The translations under genes and the position numbers were made by a program. From Protula sp. h YS-2021 (lineage: Eukaryota; Annelida; Polychaeta; Sabellida; Serpulidae), in NCBI GenBank assembly GCA_949752745.1, contig OX457025.1, forward strand, positions 52,039,098 to 52,103,097: DNA of 64,000 nt, written 5' to 3'. Shown piece by piece: positions 12,173 through 24,919 of the stretch. The notes under the pieces were generated by a model. It saw only the letters and a list, made by a program, of their open reading frames with translations. It was not told where the DNA came from and did no database searches. The first letter of the stretch is position 1. The number at the start of each line of letters is the position of its first letter.

Positions 12173-14677
12173 CTGGAAGAAAAACACGCCCGAAATAAAT
12201 AAATAAATAAATGTGTTTTTGGAAGTATTCAAATTATTAAATAGTTTTTAGATAAATGTAAGTTTTAAAATAGTGATATCAGATTTTGGTGAACTTGAGA
12301 ACTTAATATGAGGTGTTTTTGTTATTGCAAATACAACAGTATCATTCATTTCTTTTCTCGCCCGCAACTGCATAGAACTGACGTTCCTGAACTTAGGGAT
12401 GGAGCTCCGATTCTTGAAAGAATTATGCCAGTTCTACTTGAAAGGCGTTCAGTAGTACCGAAGTGATATGTGACCGTTTGTTGCTGTCAGAGCTGACAAA
12501 TTGAAGGAATCATTATTTGGTCTCAGCTTGAGGAGCGAAGACACCAGTACAGGGAGAAGGGTCATCGCAAATTAATCGACAGACCTTCCCTATAATGTTG
12601 AGCCCGATTTCTCGTCGATCACAGGTTTCAGGAACTAGAGCTATAAATAGGTTTTAGAGGGCGTGTATCCACACCACAATTCGGGTTTCAGATTTTCTGC
12701 AGCTTCAACAGTTTTGCCAATGTTTTCAGCACGAGCAGACGTCTTTTTATCTGATTGCCGCGCTTCCCGTAGCCAGGACATGTCGGGTGGTTAAAATATG
12801 CGCAGTTGAGCTCTAGGCGCTTTCTCGCGTTTCCATAAGAGTAGAGAACAAATAGAGAGGCCATATACAAGGGGAAGGACCCACAGCACCATCATTCTGT
12901 GGTACCCCAGGCTGTGAAGAACTGCGCTGTCGGGCTCAGAACCGATCTTTTGTTAACACGCCATCACTTTGTTGCAGACATGCTCGGGCCATGCTAAAAA
13001 AGATCGGGTGTGGACACGACGGATTGAAAGAAGACCAGACCACTGTTGATAGGAGTGCTCCATGCACTTCATAGGTCAAAACTGCGATAGAAGTGTTAGT
13101 ATAAAGTTTGTCAATATTTATCGCCTATGCAGTGGAAAGTTATTAACAGGCTGAGGCTGCGAAAGCTGCGTAATAGACAAAAAAAGTAGTTGTGGGAGAT
13201 AACATCAACAGGCACGCCTGCTGTGGATAAAAATGTCCATTCTGGAGGGTACGCTCCTGCAGGACGAGTGCAAAGCTTCGGATAGTCAATAACGGCAATG
13301 CGTTTCAAGTCTCCATCGACAAAAATCTACAGAGACAAAAAGAAACCGCACAATCGCCTGCACAAGATTCCAGGTTATCGTTGCACGAGCTTGCCAGCAT
13401 AATACATCTATCACATTTATCATAAATGCGGGGTAAAGATCCCCATCACCGAAATCTCAGTTTGCACAGTAACTAGTTCAACAACGAACGAAACTGCCAA
13501 AGCATCAGATAATGCAAATCAGGGTCCCCAATATTTTCGTCACCGTCTTTGTCTTTGGACTTTTCATCGAAGATGGGAGCAATGAAAACGGGTCGCAGAC
13601 CGTGCGACGATGAGATACCTTTCTCACCACTACATTTTCCGAAATGCGCACCTGCATAGCTCCCGCAGTAAAACACAGATGATATGTCAATATGAGAGAT
13701 AAGGCCATAGCGTATTTTGAAGCATCGGCAAGAACGAGCCTACCTGTACCATTGTTAGTGAAACTTTTAGTCAGACAGTTGTAAACACGACAGAAGGCTC
13801 GGAGACAAAAATGGTCCGAAAATCATCATTTGCCTTGTAACATTTTAACAAGACTTTATTAATCTACAGTACAACCAAGACGCGACATGATGTTGCAAAA
13901 ATGTTGTCTGTCGCAAGACAAATTCTTTCAGCTTAGGCGCGCGCCCTACACGTCTGAAAGCCTGATGCTTAAGTTAGATGGCCGTTGCATACATTTACTA
14001 AAAAACGGGACACTGTTGGACGCCATATCCAAGGACCACCACTACTGCACAGATCAAGCGAAGAAGGTGCGGCGGAGGCAGCAAACCCCCAGAGGACGAA
14101 GTCTGTACCGGAAGACGACGACACCTCGACAACACCGATATCAATACGCGGCGTCCGGTATTGTTTTTGCGCTGACAGTCAACCCAGACACCAGGAGAAA
14201 ACTTTGCCAAAGAATTTTTCTAATGTCTGCGCAACTGTTGTGACTTTATAAAGTATCACGGCAAAGATACAGCTCTCAAACCCTTTACCTATAGCAGGCA
14301 TGCAGGCATAGACCTCAAACACCTGAACTGCATGTTGCAAACGCCATCGTTCAACACAGATACGTGTCAACACATAACGAAGGTGTGGAGAGGGTGTGGA
14401 GAGGGTGTGAGCGGCATGGGTTGCAGCCACGCCAGGTAATCGTGTTTTCTCTGAGATGAGTTCGTTTTTACGAGAGGCACCCGACAACAGATCGTATGTG
14501 GAAGATACAGAACCTTGTAGCAGCGGGGCTCAGAGACGGCGACTTGGCGTTACCACCAGAAGAGAGGCTGTTGGGGCGACCAAGAAAACGCAGTTGGGCA
14601 GACTACGCTTCTGCCACTTCCAGAGTTGGTCACACAAGCAGAGGTCAGAGAATAAGTCGAGTGGTGGAGAACACTGA
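12173..14677. other. Intron DNA, possible exon-like fragments
   Basis: Between exons C and B. Two minus-strand pieces look faintly coding (around 13215-13327, with VDGDLKRIAVIDYPKLC after a CTCTGTAG acceptor, and 13473-13690, with GSYAGAHFGKCSGEKG), but neither has a clear exon at both ends and neither is needed for the B to C join. They could be dead exons or part of another gene. Nothing else is supportable. Confidence 0.35.
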
Positions 14678-14794
14678 GTATACTTACACTGAAAATTAGT
14701 CGTGAAAAAATTAAAGATACTCTGAAATAAAGGTTAAATATCGTGATGAGCAAATCTCCACCAATAGTGCCATTAAATTGCAGTTATGCTTAAA

Positions 14795-15060
14795 CGGTAG
14801 GGACATATACTGTAATTATCACATCACAAGTGGTTTATTGTAACTAAACACCCATTAAAGGCACGTTATTGTAAATTGCAATTATACATGAAAGGTCCTC
14901 ACATGATCTGTAATTATCACATCACAGGTTTTTTTATTGTAACAAAACACCTATTAAGGACACATTGCAATTGTTAATTGAATTTTGTATTGTAGTCTTT
15001 AATTATTAAATCACAAGTAAATAATTACAATTGAAGATTCATTGAAGGCATATAATTTAA
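14795..15060. repeat. Tandem duplication of a ~100 bp unit inside the transposon
   Basis: TGTAATTATCACATCACA, TTTATTGTAAC(T/A)AAACACC and ATTAA(A)GG(C/A)CAC recur in order twice, with a partial third copy. Confidence 0.7.
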
Positions 15061-15267
15061 ATAACTAGCTTGTGATAACTTTGCAATGAATGGAACCGGA
15101 ATTGAACTTTTCGCTCCCTTCCTATTGCTGCTCCGGTGTTTGATTGATTACATTTTCACCATATAAACCCCTCCAAATTATAAACCCCTCCAAATCCAAA
15201 TCTACTTTTACGAAGAATTTTTACGAGGCGAAAGAGGCGACTCCAAAAAAATAACAGACAACGACTC

Positions 15268-15720
15268 GTGCTTAAAAAAGTACGATGTGCTTGTTTGTGG
15301 AGATGTGGAAAAAGTGATCAAGAGACCATGCCGCTTGTTGATCGTGGTAGGTGCGACCCTAGAAATATTTTGGGTGTGATTAGGAGTCGCGATGAAAATG
15401 ACTTGTACGTCATAGCAGTTAGAGGTTGTATATTGAGGGGGAAATGCACCAGAAATCAGTTTGACCTGTGCAAGCATATCCTACTCAGCGAAACCGACTT
15501 AAATCTTACCTGTAATGTGTCACTTCGTGAAGCGGTCAAGTATGAATCAAAGTATGGTGGGCAAGGTTTCGTTAAATGTTATTGTGCAGGTAGCAAAAGC
15601 TGTAGAACAAAGCGTTGTAAATGCTACAAAGCAAATGTGATGTGTAACTCGCGCTGCTATTCGAGTCTGACATGTGGTAACAAGAGCTGGTTGCAAAAGC
15701 AATTGAAAAATTGCAACTGA
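15268..15720 (+). CDS. CXC-type cysteine-rich protein in a DNA transposon
   Basis: 150 codons, ATG to TGA. The C-terminal third carries regularly spaced cysteines (KCYCAGSKSCRTKRCKCY, NVMCNSRCYSSLTC). This is the CXC/CRC-like zinc signature that closes many transposon-encoded integrase or transposase proteins in invertebrates. The N-terminal part (about residues 1-110, with CLWRCGKSDQETMPLVDRGRC) has no catalytic triad that I can see, so it is more likely the tail of a longer protein, or an accessory DNA-binding ORF, than a full transposase. The first ATG is chosen by default. Confidence 0.5.
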   Translation: MLKKVRCACLWRCGKSDQETMPLVDRGRCDPRNILGVIRSRDENDLYVIAVRGCILRGKCTRNQFDLCKHILLSETDLNLTCNVSLREAVKYESKYGGQGFVKCYCAGSKSCRTKRCKCYKANVMCNSRCYSSLTCGNKSWLQKQLKNCN

Positions 15721-16082
15721 ATAAGATGTTAAGATTGTAAAAGTATTTACAGGAGGGCTTAGTTAATTGCAATTGAATGATATGTTAAACAATGTTATAC
15801 TGATGAAAAGCATCTATTACTTTTGTGAATATTTTGTTAATAATGGTCGAGTTCATATGGAATAAAATGTTATTCACGATCTTTAATATGATGTGAAGTT
15901 TTACGTGAACATTGATTAGAACTTTGATGACTTAATTGCTATTGCAAGATATTATTTGTTGGGATATGACTCTTTATATAGAATAAAATAAGAGTTGAAA
16001 ACACTCTTGGTGGTCAGTATTTGCTCATCTCCATGGTTAACATTCATTTCAGGGTATCTTTAATTTTTTTCACGCCTAATTT

Positions 16083-16222
16083 TCAGTGTAAGTATACTTA
16101 CACTGAAAATTTTCAGTGTAAGTATACTTACCCTGACCATGTCAGAACAAGTATACTTACACTAGTGTAAGTATACTTACACTAGTGTAAGTGTACTTAC
16201 CCTGAAATTAAAGATACCCTGT
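16083..16222. repeat. Palindromic TAAGTATACTTA cluster
   Basis: Five or so copies of the self-complementary core AAGTATACTT joined by CACTGAAAATTTTCAGTG and CACTAGTG, which are themselves palindromes. The block ends with CCTGAAATTAAAGATACCCTG, matching the inner part of the transposon end in direct orientation. Confidence 0.75.
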
Positions 16223-16439
16223 AACACAGATAACTAATAAGGTTGGTGGAGCCGCTAGCACAGATTCCATTTGAGGCCAGGGATCTCTGTCACTGGAATC
16301 ACTATCATGCGCAGCTGAAGACCTTAAACCTCCACATTCCGTCGCTGCAACGGAATGATTGACAAAAAGTGGATCGCAAACAAAGCGAACGCAAAATATC
16401 ATCGGGGCGGTACTAAAATGGTATGACTCTCAATAGAAA

Positions 16440-16640
16440 GTGTTTGAAGAGGTGGTGTCTCCGCAAGCAAACCGACAAAGTAGCGTCACGGTGCTGTCAA
16501 CAGCCGATTTTCTCATATATTTATACGAGGTAGGCAAATCAGGTGTTCGCACCATAGAGGGCTATAGAGTCGGTCTTGGGGCAACCCTGCGCAATGCTTC
16601 GGGGTACGGTCCAGGTCAGGACGAGTGCCTCACCATCCTG
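16440..16640 (+). pseudogene. Fragment of a tyrosine-recombinase-type integrase (DIRS/Crypton-like)
   Basis: Within a 164-codon ORF, residues ~20-70 (TADFLIYLYEVGKSGVRTI, EGYRVGLGATLRN) resemble the helical N-terminal core-binding domain of tyrosine recombinases encoded by DIRS-like and related elements. The ORF then runs into a poly-C tract (about 16665-16678), and no catalytic domain with R-H-R-Y can be read. I treat it as a truncated relic. Confidence 0.4.
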
Positions 16641-17276
16641 ATACGAAATTTCGAAATTCAGAGACCCCCCCCCCCCCCGATAGAGGTTTTTGTCAATGGT
16701 CTTCCCCCTCTTCGTCCTCCTCTGGCTTCCACGTCTTGGGGGCGAGGATTCAAAGTGGCAGTTGGGAGGCAAAAGGGTAAGTCGCCCAAAAAGGGGATCA
16801 CTGAGTTCAGGGACGCCCAATTCTATGCCGTTTTTCTGGCGAGAAAAGATACGGACGATGCTTTTCTAGAGTTGGTTAAATACAATATACACCTACAACA
16901 TTTGCAAAATCCGTTCTATTTGTATAAAACGTGAAATTAAGCACAACTCGAGACTACAAGAGCATAACGAAGAAATGTGCGTGATATTGAACACAGCAAA
17001 GAACACAGTTTTTTGTGGGTCTTTCCTTTCGCAAATATTTGGAAATTAATTTTTACGTAGCCTTTTGCCTTCATTATAGAGCCGAATGCTCGCAACCAGT
17101 TACAACTGAATGGGAATCGGATTACTTCATGGCATTACCTTTTTATCCACCGTCGTTACCACATGCATTGTTGTGTACTCCGAAACTGTATCTTAGCTCA
17201 AAACGAACATGTGTGCAGCCTTACATTATGCTCGAGATACCTTCCTTAACATTTGATCATTAAAAATCATTATGCA

Positions 17277-17458
17277 GTTTAGTCCAACTGAGAATACATA
17301 ACTGGGGAGCCATAGCTGAGTAGACATAACTGAAGAGACGTAACTGGGGAGATATATTTAGGGGATATAACTCAGCATCACTAGGATACATAAATGAGAA
17401 GACATCACTGGAGAGACATCGCTGAGGGCATATAACTGAGCATAACTGAGGAGACAGC
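17277..17458. repeat. Minisatellite of GACATAACTGAGGAG units
   Basis: About ten degenerate 15-18 bp units (AGACATAACTGAAGAG, GATATAACTCAGCAT and similar) immediately downstream of exon B on the minus strand, inside the intron. Confidence 0.7.
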
Positions 17459-17468
17459 TGGGAATTAC

Positions 17469-17643
17469 CGTGTATTCGCGGGCGTTTTGAGCCATGTATG
17501 TGCCGTTGTACATGCCGCCCTGAAGCACCTGTGAGCGGTAGAGGGCATTGATAGTGCTGTAGGCGCCGGTCACTGTGTAGGGCACACAGAGCATGTGCAG
17601 GCTGTGCATGAACTCGTGAATGATCACGTCCTGTAAGTGATAT
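17469..17643 (-). CDS. Metallopeptidase-like gene, exon B with HExxH motif
   Basis: Acceptor ATATTTTCAG, first exon base at 17643. Donor: ...TACACG followed by GTAATT at 17468. With this acceptor, exon A (two bases left over) and exon B join in frame and read SDRYHLQDVIIHEF, matching the DR-Y-x-x-x-D-(I/V)-(L/I)-HEF spacing I know from the family. The motif HEFMHSLH supplies the zinc-binding HExxH. Further on, QVLQGGMYNGTYMAQNAREY leads into exon C. A second AG nearer the 3' side (before GACGTG) would break the frame with exon A, so I prefer the upstream acceptor. Confidence 0.8.
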
Positions 17644-19429
17644 CTGAAAATATGACAATCCTCTGCAGAACAGTTGTAGTGTAAACAAGCATCTTGTAAA
17701 AGATTTAGTCACTGGATCCGACACGAAACAGTTCCGGGACATGAAGCTCTCAGACCAATACCAGGCGGACCTAACAGTAAAAAATTAAATTAAGAAAATA
17801 CCATACCATGGAATAGTGGACCTATATTATCAACCCTATGTTTAATCTAACGAAAAAGATATGTAAATTTCTGAAATGCTGTAAAAGTGCACAACCTTCA
17901 GGCCTTCTATTAAAATAAATATAATTGTATGATCTCAGCTGTCTTAATGTATTTGTTTGTCAGAATTTCGAATATAGGTATAATGTTATCGTTTACAAGT
18001 TAAATGATAAACTATTCTGCGAGGTTTTCATATTTTTGGTGGTTTTAATAAATGAAATAATGAAATAATTAATAAAATAACACCAATTTCACAAAAGCGA
18101 AACATTAAACACTTGGCCAAAAATAACATTAGCATATCAAATTTTTTGTTCGAGTGAATTTTTAAAAGTATCCAATGGGTGTTTGGTTTCATTTTCTTTA
18201 CAGACATGCCTGTTTTGAAAGGAATATTTTTTTACGAATTTGAAATCTTTCTAGAAAAAATAAACATGACTACTAACCTAAGGGAATGGTATCTCCGACC
18301 TCCCCTCCCAGAATCACTTAGCTCCACGGCATGCCTGCCTAGCTCCACGTATCATGGTTTTTTGCAAGCAAATGCCTTACAACATTTTATGGTCTGAAAA
18401 TGTCCACTTTATTCGCAAGAACACACAAGAAATAGTTTGACATTTCAAAGTTTTTGAAGTCGACTGCCCCTTCCAATGTGACAGAGCTGCCATTCGGCTC
18501 TCTGTTTGAAAGATGAGCAAAACGGGGACCTAAAATATGAGAATTTCTAGAGTGGACAAGTTTTTCTCCCGCCTACTTTTGAAAATGCCCACGGAAATCT
18601 ACTTCATTCATATCTGGTTGACCCACAGGTGGAGGCACTGTGACAGAGTAGCCACACTATAAGATTAATATTTTCCCGACGTCTATGCAAAGTCACCTTC
18701 TTGACGCCTGTTCAACTTTATTTTTCCGGCACCTATATAACGTGGGGAGATGACGGTGTTTCGAGTCACACTTGCAACCTGTAATCGACGTCCATGTAGC
18801 TTCGGAAGGTAGACCTTTTTCGATCTTCATAAATAACCAAACCCGACGTTGATCCGACGTCAAGTGCGACGTCTTTCCAATGTTGATGCAACGCATCATT
18901 GTTAACTAGCGTACTAGACATGTTCAAAATTTGATGGTCCTGCTTCCACTTTGGTCAGAAGAGAAACAAATCTTTGACTTACCAAGTGTTAAATAATTGT
19001 AACCCAGATAACAGAATTCATCTGATCAAAATTAATTGCAATTTATCGGAATGCTATTTTGAACTTCAACTCTAATTTTTGATGTAAATAAAGGTATAAA
19101 TAAAGATCTCATTAAATCAAACAGATCTAATTAACTTGTATTTTTTCAACATTAATATCCCAGAAATTAAATCATTGATCACAATGTAAATGACGTCAGA
19201 CAGAACATAAACAAATGTAAAAACGCAAGTTAAACCCTCAAAATGCATTATGTGAGAAATTAGTAAATAAATTAAGTCTCAGTATAATTACATACATTAG
19301 TAGCTGATGTTAAACTTTGTGTTTCTGAAAACAAAGTCGACTTTGCGTTACAAGCGACAACAGTCACTGCCAGACAGACATACTTTATCAAACATACGTT
19401 CTTAATATTGAATGTGTCGTCTACGAGCG
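17644..19429. other. Intron DNA between exons A and B
   Basis: AT-rich DNA without a convincing gene. 18661-18910 holds several GACGTC-containing segments resembling 9300-9460. Confidence 0.35.
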
Positions 19430-20190
19430 CCCATTACTGTGATTAAACTGTGTCACACGGATCTCATCAAATTCTGTATTTTTGTGAAGTGGAATGCGAT
19501 TCGACTCCACAAGCGCTTGTCTAAGCTCTGACAATGTCTCAGGCGGGATGCTGAACTCGCGTACCGCTTTTCCAAGCGTATCGCACGCGTGCTCGATCAA
19601 AGAAAGATCAAGCGAAATAACGGGCCACGCCAAGACCCGGACCTTTTGCGCTTGAGAATACTGCTGCATAGCTCTCGCGGAATGAGGACATTGTTATCCT
19701 GCTGTAGGGTTAGATCATTTTGAGGAACAAAAGGGTCCGCCGATTGCTCCCAAATTTGTTCTTGATACTGTTCAGCGTTAAGAATGTTGTTGACAAAACG
19801 GAGCTCAGTGCAATGGGCGAACGATATGCCTGCGCATACTGTCACACTTTGACTGCCCCATCGTCCTCTTTCTTGAGTGCAGGCGTCGGCGTAGTTCAAT
19901 CAAAAACGAAATTCATCGGTAAAAGGACTTGGTTACATTGTCTGTTTGTTCAGTGGAGAAGCATATAACGGGAGTTAACAACAATCCTCGATGGTGGCGG
20001 CTCGAGCGCAAATCGTATCGAGGTAGTCGGTTTTTTCACAGTCTAGCTACAGAACCGGTTATTGTTGGTCCCAGGGGTCTGTCTGGCAGTGACTGTTGCC
20101 AGGAGAAAACGGTGTCGGAGATGTGATAGACGTATTTTTTGGTCCTGCCTTGGAGTAGTAACCCGCGATCTTCGGTGGGCCCATATGGGT
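19430..20190 (-). pseudogene. Tc1/mariner transposase relic
   Basis: Pieces in three frames line up in Tc1 order on the minus strand: RVTTPRQDQKIRLSHLRHRF (start of the catalytic region, about 20060-20180), FTDEFRF (first catalytic Asp region), GRWGSQSVTVCAGISF, FVNNILNAEQYQEQIW, FVPQNDLTLQQDNN (second Asp region) and VRVLAWPVISLDLSLIEHACD (near the third acidic residue). Stops and frameshifts break it at least three times. Terminal repeats were not identified. It is a dead copy inside the host intron. Confidence 0.85.
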
Positions 20191-22387
20191 TCTAAGGCAT
20201 GTCACTCTGGATTTGGCACTCCAGAAGTTCTAGCAATAAATGAGATAGAATTTCCAATTTGGAGCACCCACGCGTTCGCGTTCGCGCTGAATAGCGGTCA
20301 GTCTTGGCATTACTTAGGCATGCCAGATCAGATTGGCACTTCCTACAACGTGCCGACCATGATTTGCCATTTTAACCATGTTAGTTCAATTTTTACTTCA
20401 ATATGCAAAAGAGTACCACGAGGCAAAGGTGGTACTTACGCCCTGCAGCCTTTAATTCCCGATAATCGAGTATTAGCCAAGAAAATGTAACAGATTCAAT
20501 TAACACCTTGTTTGGAAGCATATTCTTCCATAGAAAGTGATCAGAATCCGACTATGTAAAAACTAAGGTATTAAATGTGCGTTGCGTTTTAATATTTGTT
20601 GAGTGTATATCATCGTTCGTTTTCATGTTAATTTCTTTTGGAGACTGTCCATTATGCCAAGGGGTTAGATCTTAGTACTCCGAAACTGAAATTTAGTTAG
20701 TCAAAAATAGGAGTCATTAATCCGAAAATCAAAAGTCCCACTAGTTCTACAGTTCCCAGAGTTCTTTAAAAATATTTGAAACACCTATTTCGGGCACATT
20801 TACCTAAGGCAAACAAATTGTCGGTCTTGAAAACTCTGAAACCTCAATATTCAGAATAAATCAACAATCCAAAAGCTCAGTAGTAAGATAAGAGCTCAAT
20901 TAACCCGTAGGACCAGAAGTCCAGAATGTTTAATATATCGGGGATCTATTACCGCAGTCAAAAGAAATAATAATTCGAAATCGAAGTATTCCGAAAGTCT
21001 ATTTTACCCAACGCTCAGTATTTTGAGGAATCAATTGACCGAAAAATAAACATACTACAATGAATGGGATATACAATTTGGGGGTTGGTCTATTTGCATG
21101 GCTATCCCCTAGGATTTCTTCCAAGTGATTTAAGCGAAATATATTTTAATGTTTTATGTCAGCGGAATATATATCATACAGAATTGTTGAGAACGGAAAA
21201 AATTTTTGAGGATATTTTTGCATTAACAAAATGTCAAGTGACGCTGCCCAACTGTTCTCACAGTGACAAAAATTGCCAAAGGCACTGTCCAGCCTCCAAC
21301 AGAATAAGCATATTATGCAGGTCAAACGTGGTGCGGGTAGGATCTGGGGTCGGTCCATTGGTTTCTGTCAGAGAGGGACATTTTTGAGGAACAAACAATC
21401 TCTCCCAGATGTGCTACACTGAAGTTTATCTTTCTCCTGGCGTCAGGGGAGGAAGAGGAGAAAATACATTGAGTGATCCCAAGTGTACTGAGCACCAAGC
21501 CAAAGAGCATTACTCACTTCTTTCAGACATAACAGAAACCAAAGACATTTCTGAACATGTGTCTAAATATATCAAACGTGTGATCTTAGAAGCGTATGAT
21601 AAGCTCAGTCAGACCTGAGTATTTTGTCAGATTGTAAAATCAAAGCTCATCAAGTGAAGCAGATAGCTACCTCTTTGAACGCCTTGCAAATATTTCTCCA
21701 GGTAACATTTTACGTACAGGTTGTTGGTCTTCTCCGAAAACCTTAATTAAATTCTACTTAAAAGAATTCACCCAGAATGAATGAACATGATCATATTCCA
21801 TTGGCCCATTTATTTTGGCTGAAAAAAGATCATTTCTAACCCTGTTTCTCCGTCTGTTACAGCAAGAACTACGGTGAGAGCCAGATTCAGAGGAGCCATG
21901 ACAAGCAAGCAAGGGCACAGCTTCCAGCAAATCCCCCAAGTCCAAGGACAGAGGTGGAAAGCAGCCCCAAAAGAACTAGCTCTCAAGAATTTTATGGCTG
22001 TGACAGTTTCTTCGATTTGTTTGGCTAGTGTGTGGCTCTGTATGGTCAAGCTGTCGGTCACGTCTGGAGAAGTGGGTAGAGGCATTTTCTCTGCTTCTCA
22101 AACGTTGTCGTAGAGTTTTGGTATATTTATTTTGCTCTCACTGCGAGATGACTTGATTTTGAGAAAGCTTTTATTTTGCATTTGATTTTAGTGGAATTTA
22201 TGTACTTTGCATTTTAATAGTTATATCAGTTTGTAGCACTAGCTAATATGCAGAACTCATTCGTTCTTTCTTGTTATTGGCTTTTACTTTAAGTAGATTT
22301 TGCATCGATATTGTTATCTGCAGAACAGTCATTAGAAACCTCAAAAGTACTTTGATGTCTTTTATTTACTCTCGTTCAACACATAAA
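20191..22387. other. Intron DNA, no gene seen
   Basis: Short ORFs only. A minus-strand peptide near 21860-21900 (MAPLNLALTVVLAV) is signal-peptide-like, but nothing follows that supports an exon. Confidence 0.35.
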
Positions 22388-22781
22388 AAGTAAAAGTGTA
22401 GTCCGTAATGAAAGAATTTTTCTACAAGAGGCGGGCCCAGCGGGTTTCTAATCCCGTCTAAATGTGGATATAGGCGCGCGTTATCTTTTGCGAAGTAAAA
22501 CTCGTTTGATTTCGTGAAACCATTTTTACAAGTAAAAGCGTAGTTCGCGTTCTCCACCTTTAGAATTCTCTTACACGGGCCCTATTTCATTTCACGGCAC
22601 ACCCGCTTAGGCGGCGGGGTACTAAGGTAAAAAAATATGGGCCAAGTGCAATTTTGGCAATGTTTAATTTACATTGTACGCTTACACGTGTAGGAAAGTT
22701 CAATTCATAATTTATGAGTTGATTAGCATAAACAAGGGAAATCCCGTCTAAAGGTGGTGAAATCGAACTACGCTTTTACTC
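22388..22781. mobile_element. Possible MITE with AGTAAAAGTGTAGT ends
   Basis: The left end reads AGTAAAAGTGTAGTCCG and the right end, reverse complemented, TGAGTAAAAGCGTAGTTCG. An internal copy, AAGTAAAAGCGTAGTTCGCG, lies at about 22532. No coding capacity. The ends are short, so this is a tentative call. Confidence 0.45.
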
Positions 22782-24919
22782 AACAAAAAAAGTTTTACGA
22801 AATAAAGCGCTAGCTTTGTTAATTAAATGTAAAATCGAATTTAATTCCAATATTATTGCGTGAGTTTACCAGTTTTTGGCCAATATTTTGTGTGCCATTT
22901 TCATACCAGTTCTGTTCTGAGCGCGTCCAGCCCATTTCAGATTTTTGGTGGCCGTATTCCCCTGCATGTGGTATCATTTGCATTACCATGCGTGTTCATA
23001 AAATGCGTGGAAAAGGGGGTTGATTTTGAGGCCAGACGTGATCCATGTTATTAAAAGGGGGAGTTAATTTTTATTGATTACCTCGCGTTTCCCATAAAAA
23101 GGGTTTTTAAGAACTGTAGTTCGCGTTTATTTAATAAGAAGGTAGATTATTTCATAATTAGCATTCCTCGTTTATAGAACGTTTCAAAAAGTCCTGGAAC
23201 CGCATGGTAACAAGTTGGGGCACAATCCCCCGGCTGTATTGTTATTATGTCTTTTTGTATTTACGCAAATGTTAAGCTAAGTGCTTGGGGGGTTTCATTA
23301 ATTTGCCATTAAAATACTGTGGTAGCAACAGAATGTTTAGATACGGCGGACGTAAACTGCTGCGTAGCGTCAGTGAAGTAGCGTAATTTGTTTTTTTAGT
23401 ACAAGCAGTGCAATTTAAATTGAAATCCAATCCGCGATAAAAGGAACACAACATGATCAAGAGAGAAGACAAGGAAACACGTCATTATTGGTCATGTAGT
23501 ATTCCTATATTTCTGATATTCTCCTGAGATCCTAAAGAACCTAAACGACTTTCTAGACATCGTTCCACAAACTATTCACAAACTTTTCATTTGGACTGTT
23601 TGCCCCATTTCTTGCGGACTCTTCACCCCCACCGTTGAAGACTATTTGCCCGACTGCCTTGTGGTATGAAATCCAGATTTCGATTGTCGGTTTGAAAGAT
23701 GGATACTGATTCGATTTGCACACCTTTTCGCTGTAAGATACCATTATGTTTATTCTCTTGGGGAGAGGGGCTGAGCTGGGGAGTAGGTGCGGCCTTACTT
23801 ATCTTGTTTTACAAAATGACCCACATACATTTGCCGCATTTTCTAAGGTGTTGGATGGGGTTGTGGTTAAAACCTTTTTACCTTCCATCGCACACAAAGC
23901 AATTATCCATGTGCTGATTTTTGGTACACATCCCTGTTGTATACAAAAATGTGTTCACTTTTCCCAGGCTTAACGATTCTCCAATTAACGTTAAAAAAAA
24001 AACAGAATCGATAAGCTCCCCTAAAACAACAAATTGAAAATAAAAGGGCTTAATTTTTTTAAAATAAATATTTGACATATGTTATTACGTCAAAGAATTT
24101 CATAAATTTAAAGAAAATTTAACTGGAGGCAGGTTTCTTGATGCCTGAAGGTAACAGACACAAGCAAGTGTGATACCAGTCTCTTTTAAATTAACATTGT
24201 TGCTGATCGCTATCATACAAGCATATCCTTAGGTTGTTACATAGATATTTTATTAATCCTGCCACCACGTAACGGACATTATATCGAAGAAGGTCGCCAA
24301 TGGGTGATTGCTGTTGGAGGGCAAGTTTCTAATTTTTGTTAAATTTTCGGGACGCAGACGGAAATCGTGAGTCCTTATCCCCCAACAAACACCACCCTCT
24401 TACTGAATTGACATTGCAAATGGCGGTGACCAACGTCACCGAGAAAAATCCTCGATGACCAATTGTCTTGCCACCCGAACCCTAACATACAACACCAGGC
24501 AGAAGCAGCAAACTGATAAAATCCCTTTACTTTACCACTATCAGAACAGTTACCTTTTCAAAAAAACTTAGTCTTCGGTATAATAGTCTTTCGGGGTAAT
24601 TCACCTGCGTACTTCTCAATTTTCTAAGTACTGAGGGTTCGGACTAATGAGCCTTCAAAGAAGTGAACCTTCCTCTTTCGGAATATCAGTGCTTTGGACT
24701 TCAAATTTCTGAACTTCGGAATTCCTGTACTTCGGACTAATGCTTCGGAAAACTGGGATGTGCCGCTAGGGGGTATGACACACAACTTTTAACATATATG
24801 TGACTTATATACGTTTTGCTTACATCCATATCGCTCGCGTGAATGTGTTTTATCACGAGAGCGGCATAATCTTATCGGAATGTTTGTACTATACAGGGTT
24901 ACGGAAAATTAGTGTTTAC
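22782..24919. other. Intron DNA, no gene seen
   Basis: AT-rich, with scattered short ORFs and no splice-supported exon that I can recognise. Confidence 0.35.

Larger units (their letters stand above)
14678..16099 (+). mobile_element. Non-autonomous DNA transposon with ~50 bp terminal inverted repeats
   Basis: Left end 14678-14727 starts GTATACTTACACTGAAAATTAG and continues through GTGAAAAAATTAAAGATACTCTGAAA. The reverse complement of 16048-16099 matches it almost base for base (one extra A, a few substitutions). Inside lie a ~100 bp tandem duplication (14795-15060) and a CXC-type ORF (15268-15720). A palindromic tail of GTATAC units extends to about 16222 and repeats the end motif in direct orientation, so the exact outer edge is uncertain. 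Confidence 0.7.

Noticed and set aside
13215..13327. Possible exon with VDGDLKRIAVIDYPKLC
   Set aside because: The acceptor is good but no clear donor and no family recognised.
13473..13708. Possible exon on minus with GSYAGAHFGKCSGEKG
   Set aside because: No convincing splice donor, and the B to C exon join does not need it. Kept only as a note.
20062..20490. 142-aa plus-strand ORF
   Set aside because: Antisense to the Tc1 transposase relic for much of its length and without recognisable motifs.
21874..22113. Plus and minus ORFs, one with a signal-peptide-like start
   Set aside because: No splice-supported continuation and no similarity that I recognise.
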